Made by a program: the position numbers and the translations under genes
Part shown: piece after piece, positions 1-5,638 of the stretch
Position numbering within the stretch: the stretch's first letter is position 1
Layout of the letters: each line of letters starts with the position of its first letter
From: an uncultured Gemmatimonadales bacterium
GTDB lineage: Bacteria > Gemmatimonadota > Gemmatimonadetes > Longimicrobiales > Gaopeijiaceae
Assembly (NCBI GenBank): GCA_937983085.1
Contig: CALJKZ010000193.1
Location: forward strand, 1-5,954
Direction: 5' to 3'
Length of the DNA: 5,954 nucleotides
Notes under the pieces: model-generated
Databases searched by the model: none
Seen by the model: only the letters and a program-made list of their open reading frames with translations
Told to the model about the DNA's origin: nothing

Positions 1-54
1 TCGAGCTTTCGACGCTCTGGCTGAGGAGATCAATGCGGAGCGAGCGTCGCTCAT
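1..54 (-). CDS. Possible N-terminal fragment of a downstream operon gene, cut by the window edge
   Basis: An ATG on the minus strand at 54-52 lies one base past the TAG stop of the ABC transporter gene. The frame stays open for 18 codons to the window edge, reading MSDARSALISSARASKAR. The stop/start arrangement (TAG, A, ATG) is typical of translationally coupled operon genes. No clear Shine-Dalgarno sequence is present; a G-rich run lies about 14 bases upstream. No domain can be recognised from 18 residues. An 18-codon open frame is expected by chance in GC-rich DNA, so this is a candidate only. Confidence 0.3.
   Translation of the reverse strand, partial: MSDARSALISSARASKAR
38..52 (-). other. 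Small perfect stem-loop at the end of the ABC transporter gene
   Basis: GAGCGA (38-43) and TCGCTC (47-52) form a perfect 6-bp stem with a 3-base loop, four bases past the transporter stop codon. On the minus strand no T-rich tract follows, so it is not a standard intrinsic terminator. It covers the first codons after the candidate ATG at 54-52. It could modulate translation of that frame, act as an mRNA-stabilising 3' structure, or be chance in GC-rich DNA. Confidence 0.25.
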
Positions 55-55
55 T

Positions 56-1906
56 CTACGGAGCGCCCCCGCGCACCGCACCCTCGCCGAACCGGGCGCC
101 GTGCAACTCCGAGAAGCGGCCGCCGAGGGCCACGAACTCGTCCCACGTCCCCTCCTCCACGATGCGGCCCCCGTCCAGGACGAGGATCTTGTCGGCATCG
201 CGGATGGTGGAGAGCCGGTGGGCGATGACGATGAGCGTGCGCCCCTCGGCCCGGGCGAGGATGGCGCGGGCGACGCGCTGCTCGATGACGCTGTCCAGCG
301 CGGAGGTGGCCTCGTCGAGAATGAGGATGTCGGGGTCCCTTAGGAGGGCGCGCGACAGGGCGACCCGCTGTCTCTGCCCTCCGGAGAGCTGGACTCCCCG
401 GTCGCCGATCTCCGTGTCCAGTCCGTGCCTGAGCCCTTCCACGAACCGCCCGAGCTCGACGTCGTGGAGCGCCTCCATGAGTTCGGCCTCGGCGGTGTCG
501 CGCTGAAGGCCGAAGGTCAGGTTCTGGCGCAACGTTCCGTTGAGGAGCCACACGTCCTGGCTGACGATGGCCATGGTCGCGTGGAGGGAGGGAAGGGAGT
601 ACTCGCGGATGTCGACGTCGTCGAGGAGGATGGTCTCGGGCTCGACGTCGTAGAAGCGGGCGATGAGGTCGACGAACGTGGTCTTCCCGGCGCCGTTGGG
701 GCCGACGATGGCGGTGACCTTTCCGGCCTCGAGGACCACGTCGATGTCGCGAAGGGTGTCCACGCCGTCCTGGTACCGAAAGTCCAGGCCCCGGACCTTG
801 ATCTCGCGATCCAGCGTCTCGAAGCGGCGGGGGCCCGACGGCACGATGAACTTGTCGTCGTCGACGAAGAGACCCGCGACGGCCTCGAGGCGGGGAATCT
901 CCTCGGACACCTTCAGGGAGAACTCGCTGACGTACTTGTAGTCCCGAAGCGACTGCTGGAGGATGAGGAGGAAGGCTCCGAAGGCCGCCAGGTCGCCGGG
1001 CCGGAAGTCCCCTACCCAGAAGATCACGGCGCCCTGCACCACGAGCATGACGAGAAGGATGACGACCTCCTCGACGGGATAGCGGAGGCTGATGACCCGC
1101 CCCCGTCGGACGGCGATCTCCTCGGCCTCGCGGAGGACGTCGGCGTAGGCGGCCGCGGTGGCCCGCTCCTGGGAGTAGGCCTTCACCAGGGGAATGGACC
1201 CGAGGATGTCCACGATGCGCGATCGGAGGCGGCGATCCACCTCCACGCCCTCCCACGCGATCCGTTCCGCCGTCCGATTGATGGTGTTCATGAACGAGTG
1301 GACGAAGGGCAGGGACAGCACGAAGGCGATGGACAACGGCAGGGAGATGCCGACCATCACGCCGCCCTTCACCAGGAGGCCGATGGCGTTCTGGAAGAGC
1401 CCCTCGGCCGCGGTGAGGAGCCCGAGGACCGAGCTCGACCATCCGATCTCCGCGTCGACGCGGCCCACGGCGTTGCGATCGAAGTACTGCCGTCCGAAGC
1501 CGAGCACGCGGGCGAAGGTTTCCTCGCCCACCTGCACCCGGTACCGCTCGTTGCGGCGCACGACGAAGAGCTTGCTGACGTACTCGAGGACCAGCTTGCC
1601 GATACGGCCTGCGATGACCAGACCCACCACCACCACCACCAGGTACGCGTCTCGGGAGCCCGAGTCGGCGACCGAGTCCGGCACCAGCGCCAGGATCCAC
1701 CCGAACCAGCGGGAGTCCTGGAGGAAGTCGAAGGAGTTCTGGGAGACGGCGTCGGTGAGGGGAATGAGAAGGGAGTACGAGAGGGCCTCGAAGGCCGCGG
1801 CGGCGAAGACCAGCGCGACGGGGATGGCGAGATGCCACCATCGGCCCCCCACCACGCCCCAGTAATGGCGTAGGACCCCACGTGCGGTGGGTGTGAACGA
1901 ACTCAT
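56..1906 (-). CDS. ABC transporter half-exporter: fused transmembrane and ATPase domains (type I)
   Basis: The protein has 616 aa, the usual size of an MsbA/LmrA-type half-transporter that works as a homo- or heterodimer in the inner membrane and exports a substrate using ATP. Residues about 20-340 form the membrane domain, with hydrophobic segments near 24-50, 87-107, 160-205 and 278-320. Residues about 367-600 form the nucleotide-binding domain. It has an A-loop Tyr378, Walker A G402-T410 with Lys408, Q-loop Gln450, signature LSGGQ at 507-511, Walker B ILILDE at 527-532 with Asp531 and catalytic Glu532, D-loop SALD at 535-538 and switch His563. All catalytic residues are present, so the ATPase should be active. 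The ATG at 1906 overlaps the stop of the upstream gene by four bases (ATGA), which supports this start and suggests translational coupling. The substrate cannot be deduced: lipid, peptide and drug exporters share this architecture, and no peptidase C39 domain is fused. The family call is firm; an MsbA assignment is not justified. Confidence 0.95.
   Translation of the reverse strand: MSSFTPTARGVLRHYWGVVGGRWWHLAIPVALVFAAAAFEALSYSLLIPLTDAVSQNSFDFLQDSRWFGWILALVPDSVADSGSRDAYLVVVVVGLVIAGRIGKLVLEYVSKLFVVRRNERYRVQVGEETFARVLGFGRQYFDRNAVGRVDAEIGWSSSVLGLLTAAEGLFQNAIGLLVKGGVMVGISLPLSIAFVLSLPFVHSFMNTINRTAERIAWEGVEVDRRLRSRIVDILGSIPLVKAYSQERATAAAYADVLREAEEIAVRRGRVISLRYPVEEVVILLVMLVVQGAVIFWVGDFRPGDLAAFGAFLLILQQSLRDYKYVSEFSLKVSEEIPRLEAVAGLFVDDDKFIVPSGPRRFETLDREIKVRGLDFRYQDGVDTLRDIDVVLEAGKVTAIVGPNGAGKTTFVDLIARFYDVEPETILLDDVDIREYSLPSLHATMAIVSQDVWLLNGTLRQNLTFGLQRDTAEAELMEALHDVELGRFVEGLRHGLDTEIGDRGVQLSGGQRQRVALSRALLRDPDILILDEATSALDSVIEQRVARAILARAEGRTLIVIAHRLSTIRDADKILVLDGGRIVEEGTWDEFVALGGRFSELHGARFGEGAVRGGAP
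1624..1641 (+). repeat. Six tandem CCA triplets inside the ABC transporter gene
   Basis: Six perfect CCA units lie in the coding region. On the coding strand they read as GTG codons and give the run of five valines in the membrane segment near residues 90-94 of the transporter. Slippage would add or remove whole codons and would not shift the frame. The repeat is probably a product of high-GC valine codon use in a transmembrane helix. Confidence 0.7.
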
Positions 1907-4191
1907 TGCGCCCGCGCACTCCGCGCCAGGAAGACTCCGAAGCCCACGCCCAGCAGAAGTCCGACGATCCCTCCGGCGAACCAGGGCCCCAGGTCGGTTC
2001 CGGTCCGTGCGCCGCCCCGCTGACGCAGTTCGGACGCGTCGACGTCGGCGAGGACGCTCGCCTGGTCGGCGTAGCTACCGTGGCGACGGGGGTAGTCGCC
2101 CAGGCCATCCTCCCAGCACCGGTGGTAGGTGCGGCCTGGGCGCTGGGTCATGGGCTCGCTCTCCGGGCGCCACGTGGCTCCCTCGGGGAGCCGGACGTCC
2201 GGCATGCGGATGCCCGAGTCGGCGCGGGTCTCCACCTCCACCGCCGTCACCAGACGCTCCCCCAGGTCCAGTGCGTCGAGGAGACGCTGCTGCACCGCGT
2301 CGGTGAGGATGCCCGGGATGAGCTCGCTTCGGCCCTCGTCCACCAGCTGGACGGCGCGCGCCTCCGTCTCGGCGTGGGCCGCCATGACGTCGGCCTCGAA
2401 GGCTTCGAGGGCGGCGGTCACCGGCTGGAGGTAGGCGCCGGGGTTCTCGCAGGTGTGGTACAGGAGCCGCTTGTGGACCCGGTACGCCGACACGGTCCCT
2501 TCGAGGGGGGCGAATTCGGCGTCGAGGAAGTCTGTGTCGGAGTCGGACGTCAGGTACCGGTGCTGCTTGTACTCCGGCGGGACGTCGTCCGCGCCCAGGG
2601 GCACCGGCACGAAGGGGCTGGCCACGGCGCCCGTGATGGACATCCACAGGGTCCCCAGCTCGGGGCGCAGTCCCGATCGCAGGTGGGCGACCTGCCCGTA
2701 CCCGGCCCCGTCGTTGGACCAACGCGGATCGCGCACCAGCGCCATCATGTCGGCGAGGCCCACGGGTGCCAGCGCGGCGATCTCCTCCTCGAGCGCGGGC
2801 GGATACCGGAACAGGGAATGGGGGTCGTCCTCACCGGGCGCGCTCGGAAACGGCTGTCCGTACACCCGGTGGAGATCGAAGGGCTCGCCCGACGCGGGAT
2901 CCCACCACCCCTGCTCGACGGCGAAGTCGACGATATCGGCCGAGCCCATGTAGTCGGAGTCGGTCTCGAAGTCGACGGGGAAGTCGCGGATGTAGCCCGG
3001 GTAGCTCACCCGGACCTCGTCGGGACCCAGGCGCTCGGCGGCCCAGAGCCCCTGTCCTCCGGCGAAGTCGATGAGCACCCACCCTTCCGTGGGATCGGCG
3101 AAGAGATGGGAGTTGCCGCCGTACGTGGCGTAGCCGTGCTCGTCGATGAGGGCACCCACGATCTCCACGGCCTCCCTGGCCGTAGTCGCGCGCTCCATGA
3201 CGATGCGGGACAGATCGCTGTAGCTCAGCCCGGTCTGAGGCGCGGGCGTCATGGCGCGGAGCTCGGGCCTCGACGGAGACCAGACGTCCCGAGCCGCCAC
3301 CATGCGCTCGTTGAGCCCCCCGTTGGTCAGCGGCGGGGGGAACCCGGCGAACTCGGAGTAGTTGGTGGTGATGTAGCGGAGGGTCTCCTCCACCTGCGGG
3401 ATCCGCATGCGGCGGCCTGGATAACGCGCCTCCTCGGTGACCCCCACCTCCACGGGTGTACCCGGTGGGAAGGAGCGGGCCGGGGTGATCTCGTACCAGT
3501 GACTCGACGGCTCGTGGCCGAAGCCACCCAGAAGGACCGACCCGTCGTCCGTCAGATTGCGGCCCACATAGATGGCGATGCTCTTCGCCGGTGGCGGGGA
3601 CTCCACGACACCCGTGCCGGTGTGTGGCCCACCCGCGGGGTCCGCGGATCCGGAACGATCGTCGCTGGGCGGTCCGCGTGGGGCCGCCGGTGCCGCCGGC
3701 GTGCACAGCACCAGGAAGCTGAACAGCACCTCCCCGGGCTGGAGGGGCACGGCGTCGCTCACGATGAGCTCGGCCTCGGTGGCCAGCGTGGTCGTGTTGT
3801 CGTAGAAGTTGAAGAGGCAGTCGGCGCCGGACTTCCGGTAGCGAAGCGATGCCTCGGCCGGGGCGTCCCGTGGGTCGGGGGTGCGCGTCCACCCCTCGAT
3901 CTCCACCTGAGCGTAGAAGCCCTCCACGATTTGCGATGCCGGCAGGCGGCTGCCCCCCGCGGCGGTGACCCGACACCCGGGCACCATCGCCCGGGTCCGC
4001 CAGTCGTCGATGGTGTCGGGCTCGGACAGCGCCGTCATGCCCATGGTCTCCCGGACGAAGCGCTCGGCTTCCAGGCACAACTCCACCTGCGCCGCCGAGG
4101 CGCGTGGGATGGCCAGGAGGAGACCGATTCCGAGGAGGACACCGATTCCGGAGAGGAGGGCCGACCGAAATGGCCTCGATGAAGTCAACAC
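1903..4191 (-). CDS. Exported, membrane-anchored C69-like peptidase homologue with an extra N-terminal domain
   Basis: The protein has 762 aa from a GTG start at 4191, chosen because it is the first start in the frame and gives a complete signal peptide. A charged N-terminus, a hydrophobic core at about 11-28 and a cleavage site near ASA-AQ (33/34) indicate Sec export. Residues 34-163 form a domain I do not recognise, with four cysteines (39, 73, 125, 163). A Pro/Gly/Ala-rich linker spans 164-202. Residues about 204-620 resemble peptidase C69 (dipeptidase A/secernin-type Ntn hydrolases): YVGRNLTDDGS at 208-218, NGGLNE at 290-295, a VMERATTAREAVE helix at 331-343, NSHLFAD near 360-366 and GLWAAERL at 381-388. 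The position expected for the nucleophilic Cys is Ser204, and the usual RNED motif is replaced by GFGHE (223-227). About 115 residues of unknown fold follow, then a membrane helix at about 738-757 and a short RSARAQ tail. It is likely periplasmic and anchored. It may be a Ser-type amidohydrolase/dipeptidase or a non-catalytic homologue; substrate unknown. It overlaps the ABC exporter gene by 4 bp. Family call good, activity uncertain. Confidence 0.85.
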   Translation of the reverse strand: MLTSSRPFRSALLSGIGVLLGIGLLLAIPRASAAQVELCLEAERFVRETMGMTALSEPDTIDDWRTRAMVPGCRVTAAGGSRLPASQIVEGFYAQVEIEGWTRTPDPRDAPAEASLRYRKSGADCLFNFYDNTTTLATEAELIVSDAVPLQPGEVLFSFLVLCTPAAPAAPRGPPSDDRSGSADPAGGPHTGTGVVESPPPAKSIAIYVGRNLTDDGSVLLGGFGHEPSSHWYEITPARSFPPGTPVEVGVTEEARYPGRRMRIPQVEETLRYITTNYSEFAGFPPPLTNGGLNERMVAARDVWSPSRPELRAMTPAPQTGLSYSDLSRIVMERATTAREAVEIVGALIDEHGYATYGGNSHLFADPTEGWVLIDFAGGQGLWAAERLGPDEVRVSYPGYIRDFPVDFETDSDYMGSADIVDFAVEQGWWDPASGEPFDLHRVYGQPFPSAPGEDDPHSLFRYPPALEEEIAALAPVGLADMMALVRDPRWSNDGAGYGQVAHLRSGLRPELGTLWMSITGAVASPFVPVPLGADDVPPEYKQHRYLTSDSDTDFLDAEFAPLEGTVSAYRVHKRLLYHTCENPGAYLQPVTAALEAFEADVMAAHAETEARAVQLVDEGRSELIPGILTDAVQQRLLDALDLGERLVTAVEVETRADSGIRMPDVRLPEGATWRPESEPMTQRPGRTYHRCWEDGLGDYPRRHGSYADQASVLADVDASELRQRGGARTGTDLGPWFAGGIVGLLLGVGFGVFLARSARAQ

Positions 4192-4213
4192 GGAATCCAG
4201 GGGTTCGGAGCGG

Positions 4214-4230
4214 GCACGAAGGGGGCGTGC
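4214..4230 (-). other. Weak stem-loop in the gap between the GSDH-family and C69-like genes
   Basis: GCACG (4214-4218) and CGTGC (4226-4230) can pair around a 7-base loop, with a second 4-bp pairing (4232-4235 with 4243-4246) beside it. Neither is followed by a T tract on the minus strand, so a Rho-independent terminator is not supported. The 61-bp gap may therefore be transcribed through. I see no strong promoter or Shine-Dalgarno sequence for the GTG start at 4191. Confidence 0.2.
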
Positions 4231-4248
4231 GGGGTAGGGACCACCCTT

Positions 4249-4260
4249 CTACCTACCTAC
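4249..4260 (-). repeat. Three tandem GTAG units placing a TAG stop in all three frames
   Basis: On the minus strand the sequence is GTAG repeated three times, at the end of the GSDH-family gene. The four-base period places TAG at 4259-4257, 4255-4253 and 4251-4249, one in each reading frame. The middle one ends the gene. Gain or loss of a unit would alter only the last residue or two, so phase variation is unlikely. It acts as a three-frame translational stop ahead of the next gene. Confidence 0.6.
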
Positions 4261-5527
4261 GCCCCGTCGGTTCGAGGCGTAGGATGGGTGTCGGATCTCC
4301 ATCGAAGCCCCGAGCGTCCCCGTCCACGGCCAGGTAGACCAGCCCATCAGGACCCTGCCGCACGTCCCGCAGGCGTCCCTCGGTCTGAAGCAGCACCTCT
4401 TCGCGGACCACGTCCTGGCCGTCCAGTTCGAGTCGGACGAGTCGCCGTCCCCCCAACCCCACCACCAGCATGTCGTTGTGCCATTCCCGGAACGCGTCGC
4501 CGGTGTAAAAGAGCATTCCGGAGACGCCGATGGATGGGACCCAGACGTGGACGGGCGGCTCCATCCCTTCGCGCTGCGTTCCCTCGTGGATGGCGAGTCC
4601 GGTGCGGTAGTGGACGCCGTACCCCACCACCGGCCACCCGTAGTTTCTGCCGGGCAGCAGCAGGTTGAGCTCGTCGCCCCCCTGGGGGCCGTGCTCGTTG
4701 AGCCAGACGTCGCCGGTCTCCGGGTGGACGCCGAGGCCCTGGGCGTTGCGGTGACCCCACGTCCAGATCTCCGGCCGGACGTCGTCGCGATTCACGAACG
4801 GGTTGTCGGCGGGGACGGTGCCGTCGTCGTGAAGGCGAAGGGTGGTTCCGTTGTGGTTGGTCGGGTCCTGCGCGGGATGGGCCGCCAGGTCGCCCGTCGA
4901 AGGCCACTGACGATCCCCGATGGTGATGAATAGGTAGCCGTCCCCGTCGAAGACCATCCGGCCGCCCCACTGGGAGCTTCGGTCGCTTCCGTCGCCGAAG
5001 GCGTCGGCGTGGAAGATCTCCTCGACGTCGTGGAGGGCGTCGTCCTCGAAGCGACCGCGGGCCACGGCGATGTTGCCCAGGGAGTCGGCACCGGGCATGG
5101 TGTAGCTCAGGTAGAGGAGTCGGTTCTCCTCGAAGTCCGGGTGCAGGACGACGTCGCGCATGCCCGCCTGCTCACGCCCGTTCATGCTCTTGGCGCCGCT
5201 GCCGAGGTAGAGCACCTCGGGGATGCCCGCCACGGGGTCCGGCAGCAGCACGCCGTCCCGGACGATTCGGAGTCGACCCGGGCGCTCCGTCACCAGGAGA
5301 TCGCCCTCGGGGGTGAACGCCATGGAAAAGGGGTGGACGAGGCCGTCGACCACCTCCACCACGCGAAAGTCGTGGAAGGCGGTACGGACGACGTCGGGGT
5401 CGGCCATCGACTCGTCGGAGCCACGGTCGGGCACACATCCCTGGAGAACCATGCCGACGAGGCAGAGGAGGACCCGGGCGACGGGACGTGCAGGTGAGAA
5501 GCGAAGACGAGGCGTGGGTGAGATCAT
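4253..5527 (-). CDS. PQQ-dependent sugar dehydrogenase-like lipoprotein (GSDH beta-propeller family)
   Basis: The protein has 424 aa. The frame stays open upstream to 5947, but that part overlaps the divergent gene. The ATG at 5527 gives a basic N-terminus, a hydrophobic stretch at 17-28 and a lipobox L28-Q-G-C31, so lipidation at Cys31 is likely. Residues about 55-420 match the glucose/sorbosone dehydrogenase propeller (soluble PQQ glucose dehydrogenase and YliI/Asd relatives): HPFSMAFTPEGDLLVTERPG from 65, REQAGMRDVVLHPDF at 118-132, GGRMVFDGDGYLFITIGDR at 188-206, NHNGTTLRLHDDG at 224-236, GHRNAQGL at 258-265, EHGPQGGDELN at 278-288, GRNYGWP at 293-299, PSIGVSGMLFYTGD from 331 and GRLRDVRQGPDG at 384-395. 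Family members oxidise aldose sugars with PQQ and calcium. GHRNAQGL and EHGP resemble the PQQ and calcium site segments. The position of the catalytic His of soluble glucose dehydrogenase aligns with Gln186 (SSQWGGR), so activity or substrate may differ. The gene may share a transcript with the C69-like gene 61 bp downstream. Confidence 0.92.
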   Translation of the reverse strand: MISPTPRLRFSPARPVARVLLCLVGMVLQGCVPDRGSDESMADPDVVRTAFHDFRVVEVVDGLVHPFSMAFTPEGDLLVTERPGRLRIVRDGVLLPDPVAGIPEVLYLGSGAKSMNGREQAGMRDVVLHPDFEENRLLYLSYTMPGADSLGNIAVARGRFEDDALHDVEEIFHADAFGDGSDRSSQWGGRMVFDGDGYLFITIGDRQWPSTGDLAAHPAQDPTNHNGTTLRLHDDGTVPADNPFVNRDDVRPEIWTWGHRNAQGLGVHPETGDVWLNEHGPQGGDELNLLLPGRNYGWPVVGYGVHYRTGLAIHEGTQREGMEPPVHVWVPSIGVSGMLFYTGDAFREWHNDMLVVGLGGRRLVRLELDGQDVVREEVLLQTEGRLRDVRQGPDGLVYLAVDGDARGFDGDPTPILRLEPTGRR

Positions 5528-5533
5528 CCACGG

Positions 5534-5539
5534 ATGATA
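5534..5539 (-). promoter_or_regulatory. Candidate -10 hexamer (TATCAT) for a possibly leaderless transcript
   Basis: TATCAT on the minus strand lies six bases upstream of the ATG at 5527. With this spacing transcription would begin at or next to the start codon. The 18 bases before the ATG contain no purine-rich Shine-Dalgarno sequence, which fits leaderless translation. The matching -35 position (CTGCGC) is poor. Confidence 0.3.
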
Positions 5540-5543
5540 GGGC

Positions 5544-5590
5544 GGGCGCCCACGCGGCGCAGGGGTGGTGGGCGGCTTGCGTGGGCACCC
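5544..5590. promoter_or_regulatory. Candidate operator: 12-bp inverted repeat, 11 of 12 paired, in the divergent promoter region
   Basis: GGGCGCCCACGC (5544-5555) is the inverse of GCGTGGGCACCC (5579-5590) with one mismatch (5547 against 5587). The inner eight bases, GCCCACGC and GCGTGGGC, pair perfectly. The arms are 23 bases apart, so their centres are 35 bp apart, about 3.3 helical turns, which would suit two regulator dimers or a dimer with spread contacts. The dyad covers the presumed -35 area of the minus gene and lies upstream of the plus gene. No regulator gene is in the window to pair with it. It could also fold as a hairpin in a longer transcript. Confidence 0.45.
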
Positions 5591-5629
5591 CCGGGCTCGG
5601 AATGTGGTGCCTCCCGTGACCCCGATCCC

Positions 5630-5634
5630 GGAGG
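5630..5634 (+). promoter_or_regulatory. Shine-Dalgarno sequence of the amidohydrolase gene
   Basis: GGAGG is followed after four bases (CCCC) by the ATG at 5639-5641. The spacing is slightly short but workable, and it supports this start codon over others. It is the clearest ribosome binding site in the window. Confidence 0.6.
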
Positions 5635-5638
5635 CCCC

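Larger units (their letters stand above)
5528..5638. promoter_or_regulatory. Divergent intergenic region between two exported-protein genes
   Basis: This 111-bp region separates the start codons of the GSDH-family lipoprotein (minus) and the amidohydrolase (plus), so it should hold both promoters. For the minus gene, TATCAT on the minus strand (5539-5534) lies six bases before the ATG. No convincing -35 or Shine-Dalgarno sequence accompanies it. For the plus gene, TTGCGT at 5577-5582 is a weak -35 candidate 17 bases before GAATGT (5600-5605), a poor -10. A large inverted repeat sits between the two genes. Promoter calls are weak; the region's regulatory role is inferred from its divergent geometry. 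Confidence 0.5.

Noticed and set aside
1624..1641. CCA triplet repeat as a regulatory or phase-variable repeat
   Set aside because: It encodes a valine run in a transmembrane helix; unit changes keep the frame, so no switching is expected.
425..1873. A 482-codon plus-strand open frame antisense to the ABC transporter gene
   Set aside because: It is a high-GC shadow with acidic and His-rich low-complexity sequence and no known motifs, while the minus strand encodes a full ABC exporter.
51..2108. A 685-codon minus-strand frame overlapping the ABC transporter and C69-like genes
   Set aside because: It is a frame-shifted shadow, dominated by Arg, Gly and Pro, with no domain and crossing two well-supported genes.
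1906..4182. A 758-codon open frame on the plus strand, antisense to the C69-like gene over nearly its whole length
   Set aside because: It mirrors the real gene almost exactly, has no recognisable domain and is rich in Gly, Arg, Val and His, as expected from GC-rich third positions. The minus strand encodes a protein with a signal peptide and family motifs.
4192..4252. Intrinsic terminator between the GSDH-family and C69-like genes
   Set aside because: Only short stems (5 bp and 4 bp) are present, with no T tract on the minus strand.
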